Shown piece after piece: positions 34,064 through 42,398 of a DNA stretch of 64,000 nucleotides. The stretch lies in NCBI RefSeq assembly GCF_009870825.1, contig NZ_WTWY01000001.1, positions 682,001 to 746,000 on the forward strand. The letters run 5' to 3'. The DNA is from Paenibacillus sp. USDA918EY. Lineage in GTDB: Bacteria; Bacillota; Bacilli; Paenibacillales; Paenibacillaceae. Below the pieces are notes generated by a model that searched no databases, was not told where the DNA came from, and saw only the letters and a list, made by a program, of their open reading frames with translations. How positions within the stretch are numbered: the first letter of the stretch is position 1; every line of letters begins with the position of its first letter. Made by a program: the position numbers and the translations under genes.

Positions 34064-36613
34064 ATGAAAAGAAAAAGCGTATCCATGCTCGCCGCGTTGA
34101 TGCTGTTTGCATCGGTTGCGGGGCAAGGGTTTGGACAGGATGCGGCCGGAGCTGCTTCAAGCCGCGGCAATGAGGGTAAAACGGAAAGTCAGGGAGGAAC
34201 CAAACCGGTGTTTGCGAACGTATCCGTACATGACCCTTCGATCGTGAAGGACGGCGATACGTATTACGTATTCGGTTCGCATATCGAGGCGGCGAAGTCG
34301 AAGGATTTGCAGAACTGGACCCGGTTTACGAACGGATATACGACGCCGGGGAACACGCTGTACGGGGATTTGTCCAAAAATCTTGCGGAGTCCTTTGCTT
34401 GGGCGGGCGAGAACGATTCGGACAGCAAAGGCGGTTTTTCGGTATGGGCGCCCGAAGTGTTCTGGAACAATGACTACGTCAATGCCGACGGAACCAAAGG
34501 GGCGTACATGATTTATTATTGCACGTCCTCGACGTATATCCGGTCCGCGATCGGTTACGCGGTATCTCAAAACATCGAGGGCCCTTACAAGGACGTCGGC
34601 ACGCTTGTATACTCCGGATTTACCCGCGACGATGCGAAGGATAAAGACAGCCAGGTCAACAAAAAATGGACGAATACGAACATCCGGAAACTGATCGAAG
34701 GCGGCACATTGTCCGGCGCCAACGACCGATGGTTTAACCCGGACGGCTCTTACGCCAACGGCACCTATCCGAACGCGATCGATCCGAACCTGTTCCGCGA
34801 TAAGGACGGCAAGCTCTGGATGAGTTACGGCTCGTGGTCGGGCGGTATCTTTGTGCTCCAGGTCGATGATAAGACCGGCAAGGTCATCTATCCGGGCAAA
34901 GACGGCAAAACGGCGGACGGACGTCTGATCGACCGGTATTTCGGAACGAAAATCGCCGGCGGATTCGGCAAATCCGGCGAAGGACCGTACGTCATTTACG
35001 ACAAGGAAACCGGATATTATTACCTGTATGTGACTTACGGATGGCTTGGCGCCGACGGCGGCTACAACATGCGCGTATTCCGCTCGAAAAATCCGGACGG
35101 GCCTTACCTGGATGCCGGCGGGCAAAACGCCGTGCTTCCGGCCGATACCGACAATGCGCCTTACGGCAACAAACTGATGGGCAATTACTTGTTCCAGCGG
35201 GATGTGGGTGATCCGGGAACCGGGATTGGCGTGGGTTACGTATCTTCCGGACATAATTCCGTCCTGATCGATGAGAGGACGGGCAAACGCTTTTTGGTAT
35301 TCCATACCCGCTTCCCGAACATGGGCGAGGCGCATGAGCTGCGGGTGCACCAGATTTTCATGAACGGGGAAGGCTGGCCGGTTGTTGCTCCATACCGCTA
35401 TACAGGGGAAACCTTGCAGAAGGTCGACCGCCAGGAGCTGATCGGGGAATACAAATTCATTAATTACGGCAAAGAGACGAGTCCGGCGATTCAAAAGGCG
35501 CGGTATATCCGGCTGGACAAAAATAATGCCATTTCCGGAGACGTGACCGGTACGTGGAAAAAGACGGCACATAACGAAGCCGAGCTTACCCTTGGCGGCA
35601 AAGTCTATTCCGGCGTGTTCGTCAGCGAATGGGATCCGGTGTCCGAACGCCGCGTCATGACCTTTACGGCGTCTTCGCATGAAGGCGAAGCCGTATGGGG
35701 AAGCAAGCTGGAAGAACAAACCGATAAGCAAATCGTACAGGCCGTTTATCAAGATCTGAACCTCGGGGATACGACCAAGGTCGTTTCCGATTTGGTTTTG
35801 CCGGCAGAAGGAACGCGTCATACGGCCATTGCCTGGGAAAGCTCGGATCCGACCGTCGTATCCGCCAAAGGAGAGATTCGCCGTCCGGAAGAAGGATCTG
35901 CGGTTACTGCGGTGCTTACGGCAACGATCACGAGAGGAAAGGAAAAGCAAACGAAGCGCTTTGACATCACCGTCCTTCCGCATGTCAAAGCGAAGCTTCA
36001 AGCCCGTTACGGGTTTGACGGAAGTTTGGCGGAGGAATCCGGACGATTCGAAGTCGGCACCGTTTCCGGGGACCGGATCGACAAGACCGGCGGCAGCATC
36101 ACCTTTGCCGATGGCAAAAACGGCCAAGCGGCCCGCTTTGACGGCAAATCCGGGATCCGCCTTCCGAAAGGGCTTATCGCGAGCCATACGTATTCCGTAT
36201 CCCTCTGGGTCAAACCGGAGGAGTTAACGACGTATACTCCGACCTTTTTCGGCGCCAAAGACAGCGAGCATTGGGTAAGCCTGGTGCCGCGCGGTCCGGT
36301 GAAGGACAATACGATGGTATGGTCGGGCAGCGCAAGCTGGTACGACGGTCCGGCGGGAATGACGGTTCCGGCCGGGGATTGGACTCATCTGGCATTCTCC
36401 GTGGACCGCGGCACGTTAACGGTTTATGTAAACGGGGTTCAGAAATTTAAAGGGGCAAACTTCCCTGACGTATTTAGCGGAGGGGATGCAGCGTTCAGCC
36501 TTGGGGTCAATTGGTGGGATGCCCCGTTCAAAGGGCTGATCGACGACCTTCGCATTTATGACGGGGCGCTGACGCCTGCACAGGCTGCCGAGCTGCCGAA
36601 TTTGAAGTCGTAG
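34064..36613 (+). CDS. secreted GH43 arabinan endo-1,5-alpha-arabinosidase, multidomain
   Basis: An 849-residue exported enzyme for arabinan side chains. Signal peptide (1-32); GH43 five-blade propeller (about 48-400) with the catalytic Asp in VHDPSIV, the pKa-tuning Asp in AIDPNLF and the acid Glu in GEGPYVI; a GH43 C-terminal beta domain (about 430-545, MTFTASSHEGEAVWG); an atrophied-Ig domain (560-640, AIAWESSDPTVVSAKGEI); and a LamG/concanavalin-like module (645-849, ARYGFDGSLAEE, WVKPEE). The architecture matches B. subtilis AbnB-like arabinanases plus extra modules. Single gene with its own terminator. Confidence 0.92.
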   Translation: MKRKSVSMLAALMLFASVAGQGFGQDAAGAASSRGNEGKTESQGGTKPVFANVSVHDPSIVKDGDTYYVFGSHIEAAKSKDLQNWTRFTNGYTTPGNTLYGDLSKNLAESFAWAGENDSDSKGGFSVWAPEVFWNNDYVNADGTKGAYMIYYCTSSTYIRSAIGYAVSQNIEGPYKDVGTLVYSGFTRDDAKDKDSQVNKKWTNTNIRKLIEGGTLSGANDRWFNPDGSYANGTYPNAIDPNLFRDKDGKLWMSYGSWSGGIFVLQVDDKTGKVIYPGKDGKTADGRLIDRYFGTKIAGGFGKSGEGPYVIYDKETGYYYLYVTYGWLGADGGYNMRVFRSKNPDGPYLDAGGQNAVLPADTDNAPYGNKLMGNYLFQRDVGDPGTGIGVGYVSSGHNSVLIDERTGKRFLVFHTRFPNMGEAHELRVHQIFMNGEGWPVVAPYRYTGETLQKVDRQELIGEYKFINYGKETSPAIQKARYIRLDKNNAISGDVTGTWKKTAHNEAELTLGGKVYSGVFVSEWDPVSERRVMTFTASSHEGEAVWGSKLEEQTDKQIVQAVYQDLNLGDTTKVVSDLVLPAEGTRHTAIAWESSDPTVVSAKGEIRRPEEGSAVTAVLTATITRGKEKQTKRFDITVLPHVKAKLQARYGFDGSLAEESGRFEVGTVSGDRIDKTGGSITFADGKNGQAARFDGKSGIRLPKGLIASHTYSVSLWVKPEELTTYTPTFFGAKDSEHWVSLVPRGPVKDNTMVWSGSASWYDGPAGMTVPAGDWTHLAFSVDRGTLTVYVNGVQKFKGANFPDVFSGGDAAFSLGVNWWDAPFKGLIDDLRIYDGALTPAQAAELPNLKS

Positions 36614-36662
36614 CGAAAACGAACGAGCGATAAGAGATAAAAAAGTGCAGATCGTTTCAAAC

Positions 36663-36708
36663 CGGGGCGCAAGCAGGGAAATAACCTGCTTCGCCCCGAT
36701 TTCTTTTT
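36663..36708 (+). terminator. terminator of the GH43 gene
   Basis: CGGGGCGCAAGCAGG (36663-36677) pairs with CCTGCTTCGCCCCG (36685-36698), followed by ATTTCTTTTT. Confidence 0.85.
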
Positions 36709-36811
36709 GGCGGAGATTGGAGATATTGGGATTCCGTCTGAAACAAAAGGGGCGGCGAACGCGTATAACTTAAAAGCACCGAAAACATGGTGCTGGAAGG
36801 AGGTGATCGCG

Positions 36812-37771
36812 ATGAGCACGATTCATATGCTGGTCGGCCTCCCGGGCAGCGGCAAAAGCCATTACGCCAAAGAATTATGCAAACGTCAGCGCGCCGCACT
36901 GGTCGCGACGGACGCCATCCGCGAAAGATTGTTCGGCAGCGAATCGATTCAAAAAAACGCGTACCTGGTTTTTGAAGAAGCTTATTTGGAGATCGGGAAG
37001 GCTCTGGAATCCGGCCGAAACGTCGTTTTTGACGCCACGAACGTCAGCCGGGACCGCAGGTTGAAGTTTTTGAAAACATTCAAGGACGCACCCGTGGAAT
37101 GCCATGTCATGACGACGCCGTACGAGGTGGTTGCGGAGCGCAATCTTTCGAGAAAACGCCGGGTCGGTGAAAGGATTTTAACGAAATACGCCAAAAGCTT
37201 CGAATTCCCCGTCGCCGGTGAAGGTTTTCAGGAACTGCATTTGGTTCATTTCCCTTCGGGAACGGGTCTTGAGCGGGAGACGCTGGAGCAGCTGCTTGCG
37301 AGCGGGGCGGACCACGACACGCTTTTTGCGTATTTATCGGCATATCCGCACTTTCGGACGATGCTTGGCTTCGACCAGGAAAATCCGCATCATTCCAAGA
37401 CGTTGTCGGAGCACACGTATGCCGTGCTGGAATACTTGAACGCCTGCTACGAAGGGGAGCATTTGCTCGCCATGCAGCTGGCCGCATTGTTCCATGACAT
37501 AGGCAAGCCGTTCAGCAAAGTATGGAAAGCATCCCGCGGCTATTATTCGTATTACGGGCATGAGCATGTATCGGCAAGCGTCGCAGCCCATGTATTGCAG
37601 GAGCTCGGATATGACAAAGGGTTCGCCCTTCATGTCATCCATCTGGTCAGCTTCCATATGGATATTTTGCATGGCGGGGATGCAGGAGCATCAAAGATTT
37701 ACCATCTGCTCGGCGAGGACGTGCTGGCGGAGCTTTATTTTTTCGCCGAAGCGGACACGTTTGCCAAATAA
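36812..37771 (+). CDS. polynucleotide kinase-like P-loop and HD phosphohydrolase fusion
   Basis: A 319-residue two-domain protein. Residues 1-150: Pnk-type kinase with P-loop GLPGSGKS, VFDATNVSRDRR and the lid arginines RNLSRKRRVGER. Residues about 185-319: HD phosphohydrolase with SEHTYAV, LFHDIGKP, YGHEHVSAS and SFHMD. By family knowledge the kinase would phosphorylate 5'-OH ends and the HD domain remove 2',3' phosphates. The ATG at 36812 follows AAGGAGGTGA. A minimal ligase gene follows after 65 bases, completing a likely heal-and-seal RNA-repair unit. Known HD-Pnk enzymes have the opposite domain order. Confidence 0.85.
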   Translation: MSTIHMLVGLPGSGKSHYAKELCKRQRAALVATDAIRERLFGSESIQKNAYLVFEEAYLEIGKALESGRNVVFDATNVSRDRRLKFLKTFKDAPVECHVMTTPYEVVAERNLSRKRRVGERILTKYAKSFEFPVAGEGFQELHLVHFPSGTGLERETLEQLLASGADHDTLFAYLSAYPHFRTMLGFDQENPHHSKTLSEHTYAVLEYLNACYEGEHLLAMQLAALFHDIGKPFSKVWKASRGYYSYYGHEHVSASVAAHVLQELGYDKGFALHVIHLVSFHMDILHGGDAGASKIYHLLGEDVLAELYFFAEADTFAK

Positions 37772-37836
37772 GAAATTGGCGGCTGTTTCGGAGCATACAA
37801 GCTCAATTATGGGCGAGTTGACGGGAGGTGAACGAA

Positions 37837-38475
37837 ATGAAAATAAAATATCCGCGCACGATGCATCTGCCGTGGTCGAGAAGTTATACCGACGATGACA
37901 AAATTTTGCGGAACACCGATCATTTTGCGGGCCGCGAAGTGGCCATTACCGAAAAAATGGATGGGGAAAACACGACGATGTACCCCGACGACATCCATGC
38001 CAGATCCCTTGACGGCAAGGATCATCCGTCCCGGCATTTTGTCAAGACGCTGCATGGAGGAATCCGGTATTTGATACCGGAGGGCTACCGGTTATGCGGG
38101 GAAAACGTATACGCCAAGCATTCGATTGAATATGTATCATTGCCTTCGTATTTCATGCTGTTTTCGGTATGGAACGAACGCAACGTATGCCTTTCCTGGG
38201 ACGAAACGGAAAGCTGGGCGGCGCGTCTTGGGCTGTCGACCGTTCCGGTATTGTACAGAGGGATATGGAGCGAAGAAGCGGCTAAAGCCTGTTACACGAA
38301 GCTGTCCCGCTGCGGCGGAGAGCAGGAAGGGTACGTCGTAAGGCTGGCGTCTGCATTCCGATACGAGGATTTTCAGCAAAGCGCGGCCAAATTCGTCCGC
38401 AAAAACCACGTGCAAACCGACGAGCATTGGTTAAGCAAGCCGGTCGAACCCAATCGGTTAGCTCCATCGCCGTAA
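37837..38475 (+). CDS. RNA ligase family protein (minimal nucleotidyltransferase)
   Basis: A 212-residue protein with the ligase motif series: I, EKMDGEN (Lys nucleophile); III, YRLCGENVYAKHS; IIIa, YFMLFSVWN; IV, EGYVVR; V, AAKFVRKNH. No additional N- or C-terminal domain is present, so it is a bare adenylyltransferase core, shorter than T4 Rnl2 (334 aa). The ATG at 37837 follows GGGAGGT. Pairing with the upstream kinase-HD protein argues for RNA end repair. Confidence 0.87.
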   Translation: MKIKYPRTMHLPWSRSYTDDDKILRNTDHFAGREVAITEKMDGENTTMYPDDIHARSLDGKDHPSRHFVKTLHGGIRYLIPEGYRLCGENVYAKHSIEYVSLPSYFMLFSVWNERNVCLSWDETESWAARLGLSTVPVLYRGIWSEEAAKACYTKLSRCGGEQEGYVVRLASAFRYEDFQQSAAKFVRKNHVQTDEHWLSKPVEPNRLAPSP

Positions 38476-39004
38476 AATCGCAGCTAGGTGAAGCAACGGG
38501 ATAAGCGGTTCACAATTCAAGAAAAGAAAGGCGTGTTGATCATGTAATTCGTCCGACAGATTTTCCGAGTCGAAGAAAAACCCGGCAGTACTATACATAC
38601 GATGGGAGCAATCCTTAAAATTCCGTGCCTAAAGACGTTTATTCGGTTATCGTCATCATGCACAGGGAAAATCGAATGTTAGGAGAAATCTACTAAACAT
38701 TCTAGTTCAAAAGCATTGTTTAAAGCCGTTTCACGTCCGGAAAATTGATGCCGCAGCGCAAAGGTTATATACTGATACATAATCAGGCTATGGAACCCCC
38801 TTCCTTCTATTCATCTTCCAATGGGCAATAGGGATTCCGATTTCCTGATTTTTTAGTTTCATAGCTTCATAACCTTACGGGGTACCCAAACAAATGCGAC
38901 ATTTACCCAAGAGCACCAAGTATCGAAACGTTTCTTTCGATTGAAGCTGCAACATACATAGGAAATTCAAAGAATCGCAACTCTCTTGGAAAGGAGATGG
39001 CCTC
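38476..39004. other. 529-base intergenic region
   Basis: No gene supported. Short open frames here lack ribosome sites and recognisable content. It contains the palindrome GAAACGTTTC (38925-38934) inside a wider TCGAAA...TTTCGA dyad, and the ribosome site GGAAAGGAGA of the next gene. It separates the RNA-repair pair from the accessory island. Confidence 0.55.
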
Positions 39005-39802
39005 ATGTGTACGGGGGCGGCTTTTTATCACACGGGCCATATAGGTCCGCTGGAAGCCCTTGAGATCGGATGCGCTTTTTTCGAATCGACGGGCATTCGG
39101 ATCACGAGTGCGGGTTATTATGAATATCTCGAGAACGGCGATCATGAAGGAGACCATGACATCATGGAAGTATCCTTGGAAAAGTTGAGAGCACTGCTTG
39201 CAAGCGGGAAAGCAACCGCCTTCTGGCTGCACAACCAACAGGGGACGGTCCCTTGGAACGCCGCATTTGAATACCAAACGGACGGATTCGGGAGTTTCCC
39301 GCATATGGCCGCGTATTGCAATATCGGGATCGATCGGATTTACGGGAGGCTGACGGGTTGGATGAGGCAAACCGCCGAGCGGGTCCGTTTTCCGTACGGC
39401 ATTCTGTATACGGCCGAAAACATGACGGATGCCTTTTATTATGCGGCGGGATATAACTTCACAACGATGTTTGCAACCGAAAACGGCTCTGCTTTCAACC
39501 GTGAAACGCCGGGTTTGTATAATGGACAGGCGCGTTATGTCGACAAAATGCTGCGGATGGCATACCCGTGCAATCTGTTGAATATGGAGCACTTAAAGAT
39601 CGAACTCGGCGGAATCGCGCTTGGGGACTGGATTCAGTCTGATCCGAAACATGGGATATTAAGCCGGGTCCGCGAAGATTTGTGGATGTGGGAAGTGGAA
39701 GCCGGGCAGCTCGAAGAAATCAACAGGATTTTGGGAGAAGCGGGCATTCTGGTGGCATGGAGACCGCCGCAGCCGAAGAAGCCCCGAAGAAAATTGCCCT
39801 GA
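39005..39802 (+). CDS. uncharacterised protein, first gene of the accessory island
   Basis: A 265-residue protein I do not recognise. It appears cytosolic, without signal or membrane segments. Notable parts are DHDIMEVSLEKLRALLASG, WMRQTAERVRFPYGILYTAENM and a C-terminal block AYPCNLLNMEHLKIELGGI...DWIQSDPKHG, ending in a basic Pro/Lys/Arg tail. The C-terminal block resembles, from memory, proteins found near toxin-immunity loci, but this is not firm. GGAAAGGAGA supports the ATG. The MFS gene starts 47 bases later. Confidence 0.75.
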   Translation: MCTGAAFYHTGHIGPLEALEIGCAFFESTGIRITSAGYYEYLENGDHEGDHDIMEVSLEKLRALLASGKATAFWLHNQQGTVPWNAAFEYQTDGFGSFPHMAAYCNIGIDRIYGRLTGWMRQTAERVRFPYGILYTAENMTDAFYYAAGYNFTTMFATENGSAFNRETPGLYNGQARYVDKMLRMAYPCNLLNMEHLKIELGGIALGDWIQSDPKHGILSRVREDLWMWEVEAGQLEEINRILGEAGILVAWRPPQPKKPRRKLP

Positions 39803-39849
39803 TCAGCATATCAAAGGAATGGATACCATCACAGATTCGGAGGAAATGT

Positions 39850-41097
39850 ATGTCGCGCCGACGGTTCAGCCGCTTGCAGGGGAACAGCAGGGGATGCCTT
39901 GCGTTCGAGCCCTTTTTTCTTATTCCTTACAGCATGTTTGGTACATATGCAACGCTTTATATGCATAACCTTGGCGTTTCCGAGACGAACATCGGATGGA
40001 TTACCACCATCGGTCTCGTCGTCCAAGTGTTTTCTTCTTTCATCAGCGGGTACCTAACCGACCGGATGGGACGAAAATCGGCGATTTTGTATTTCGATCT
40101 ATTGAGCTGGACATTGGCGACGTTGTTATGGGCCGTATCGCAAAACGCATGGTTTTTTGTGGCGGCGGCGATTGTGAACGGTTTTCAGCGGGTGCCGCAT
40201 GTCGCGTTTTATTGCTTGGTCGTGGAGGATACGAAACCTTCCGACCGAACCTACGTTTTTACGCTGCTGCAGATTATTAGCGTCATCGGCGGGCTGTTTG
40301 CGCCGCTTGGCGGTTTGCTTGTAGAGCGTTTTGGCCTCGTGTCCGGCGTCAGGATCATGTATGTGCTTGCGTTCCTCATGATGACCTTTCAGTTCGTCGG
40401 ACGGCATCTGACGACGCGCGAGACGGAAATCGGCCGGCGAAAAATGCGGGAAACGCGGGAGCTTGGCCTCAAAGAAAGCCTGATCGATTACGGCGGGGCC
40501 GTCCGCGATATTTTTGCCAGCAAACCGCTTCTGATCATTTTTGGCATTTATATTCTGTTCAATTTCCAAGCGACGATGAAATCGACGTATCTCTCGCTGT
40601 ATCTGGCCGATTATTTGCATGTCAACAGCGGGTTGATCTCCCTTTTTCCGGCGGTGTCATCCGTCATCATGCTGCTGACGTTGTGGCTTCTTATGCCCAA
40701 AATCCCGGAACATGCCACAAACCGGGCCATGATGGCGGGTTTTGCGTTATCCGTCTTATCTAACGTCATGCTGGTCATTCTGCCGACTTCCAACCTGGCA
40801 TGGATTGGATTAAGCACCGTATTCGCAGCCGTCGGATTGATGATCAGCTCTCCTTATTTGGAAGCGGCCGTACAAAATGCGATCGACGACGAGAAACGGG
40901 CCAAAGTATTTTCCATGCTGTCGGTGCTGATCCTGCTGCTGACTTCGCCTGCAGGCATTATCGGAGGCTGGGCTTACGAACTGGATCCGCGCATTCCGAT
41001 TTGGATCGTTTCGGCCGCGTTTGCCGTTTCCGTCCTGCTGATGCTGATGCATCGCCATGGGGAGCGGGTCCGCACAGACCGGGCGCTTAAACAATGA
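39850..41097 (+). CDS. MFS transporter
   Basis: A 415-residue major-facilitator protein with 12 predicted helices. The loop 2-3 signature reads GYLTDRMGRKSA. The ATG at 39850 is preceded by GGAGGAA (39839-39845); longer readings run back into the upstream gene. Substrate unknown. Its place in the island may reflect export linked to neighbouring genes or mere proximity; the next gene starts 60 bases later. Confidence 0.87.
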   Translation: MSRRRFSRLQGNSRGCLAFEPFFLIPYSMFGTYATLYMHNLGVSETNIGWITTIGLVVQVFSSFISGYLTDRMGRKSAILYFDLLSWTLATLLWAVSQNAWFFVAAAIVNGFQRVPHVAFYCLVVEDTKPSDRTYVFTLLQIISVIGGLFAPLGGLLVERFGLVSGVRIMYVLAFLMMTFQFVGRHLTTRETEIGRRKMRETRELGLKESLIDYGGAVRDIFASKPLLIIFGIYILFNFQATMKSTYLSLYLADYLHVNSGLISLFPAVSSVIMLLTLWLLMPKIPEHATNRAMMAGFALSVLSNVMLVILPTSNLAWIGLSTVFAAVGLMISSPYLEAAVQNAIDDEKRAKVFSMLSVLILLLTSPAGIIGGWAYELDPRIPIWIVSAAFAVSVLLMLMHRHGERVRTDRALKQ

Positions 41098-41157
41098 AGC
41101 GGATCGAAGAAAAAGCTGCAACGCTATAAAAAGAAAGAACGTGGGAGGATGTCACGA

Positions 41158-42222
41158 ATGAGCGAAGAAACAAACGCACCCGGCTGGGATGCCATCGAAC
41201 AGCAATTTACGAAAATTTACGGGGAGCAGGAACCCAAGCATTACGGAACGATTCTTCCCTATATGCTCGGAGGGCAGGACCCTCTGCAGGGAATCAGCGC
41301 CTATCAAAGCGAGACGCCCGTTCCGCATTGGCATGTGGTGACTTACGGCTTTTCGGAGCTGTATGAAAAGGAATCGGAAGACGCGGAAACCAGCGGATAC
41401 GGGTTCGAATTAACGTTTCGCCTCGCCCGGAGCCCGGAAGAGGAGGAACCGCCGGCCTGGGCTTTGAACCTGCTGCAAAACATGGGCCGATACGTGTTTA
41501 ATACAGGCAACGTGTTCAGGTCCGGGGATTATTTGGACGCAAACGGCCCGATCTGCCTCGGTTCCGACACGCAGCTCACGGCGCTCGCTTTTGTCCATGA
41601 TCCGGAGCTTCCAGCCATTATCGAGACACCAAACGGAAACTTGGAATTTATTCAGATGGTCGGAATTACGAAGGATGAGCTCGAGTCCATGCAAACCTGG
41701 AATACGCTGGGGGTGCTCTCCACGGGACTTCCGTATATCCCGCAATACATCACCGATTTGGAACGGGAGTCGCTTCTCCGGATTCCCGCCGTCTCGGAAG
41801 CCGTGGAGAAAGGAATGGAAGAAGAGGGATCGAACACCGGCTTTTTGTTTGTTGATCAATTGGCTTGGACCCCGGGCAAAAAGGGACTGTTCAGCAAAAC
41901 GCCTTCGGTGCTTTCCCTGGGAGCGAAGCAAGCCGGTATCGTCGGAAAGCTGCTTCGCGGGCGGATTTTGAAAGGGAAAAGCTTAACCTTGGTGGGGCCG
42001 GACGTCAGGGTTGTGCTTGAACCGGGCGAACAGGCCGCGTGCGTGTTTGAAGAAGGGGAGGCCCGCATTTCGCTGAATGAAGAAGCCGTAACGGATTTTA
42101 GCCGAAATTTGCTCCCGAAAGAAAGCACGTTCAAGATTACGGCATTAAAAGGCACCGAGGTTCAAATCGTGAAAACCCACATCAAGGACCAGGACGGAAA
42201 CGTGGTGGAGACGATCGGTTAG
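41158..42222 (+). CDS. suppressor-of-fused (SUFU) domain protein
   Basis: A 354-residue protein. Residues about 1-185 form a SUFU domain (WDAIEQQFTKIYGEQEPKHYG, HWHVVTYGFSELYEKE, GYGFELTFRLA, YVFNTGNVF). Residues about 200-354 are a second alpha/beta region I cannot name. In bacteria SUFU domains are a recurrent immunity-protein fold in polymorphic-toxin loci. GGGAGG touches the ATG at 41149 and is 9 bases from the ATG at 41158, which is used. It begins a run of immunity-type genes. Confidence 0.88.
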   Translation: MSEETNAPGWDAIEQQFTKIYGEQEPKHYGTILPYMLGGQDPLQGISAYQSETPVPHWHVVTYGFSELYEKESEDAETSGYGFELTFRLARSPEEEEPPAWALNLLQNMGRYVFNTGNVFRSGDYLDANGPICLGSDTQLTALAFVHDPELPAIIETPNGNLEFIQMVGITKDELESMQTWNTLGVLSTGLPYIPQYITDLERESLLRIPAVSEAVEKGMEEEGSNTGFLFVDQLAWTPGKKGLFSKTPSVLSLGAKQAGIVGKLLRGRILKGKSLTLVGPDVRVVLEPGEQAACVFEEGEARISLNEEAVTDFSRNLLPKESTFKITALKGTEVQIVKTHIKDQDGNVVETIG

Positions 42223-42398
42223 CGGGAGCAAGGAACAAGCATGACTCCCCCTGGTCCAGGGGACAACGCCTGAACGACGCGCCGCTGCAGCGATCCGCCG
42301 GATCTGTTTTTGCGTAGCGCTTTTATCATTGGAAGCGGTGAAGTTTTCCGATATCGGGTAGAGCATGAAACGCTGCTATTTTAAAGGAGGTTGGAACG

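Noticed and set aside
34157..36187. 676-codon open frame antisense to the GH43 gene
   Set aside because: Shadow of a GC-rich coding strand; Arg/His-rich translation, no ribosome site, and the sense strand has full GH43 motifs.
42145..42366. 73-codon antisense ORF between the SUFU gene and the 554-aa gene
   Set aside because: No ribosome site and no family resemblance; most of it overlaps noncoding leader.
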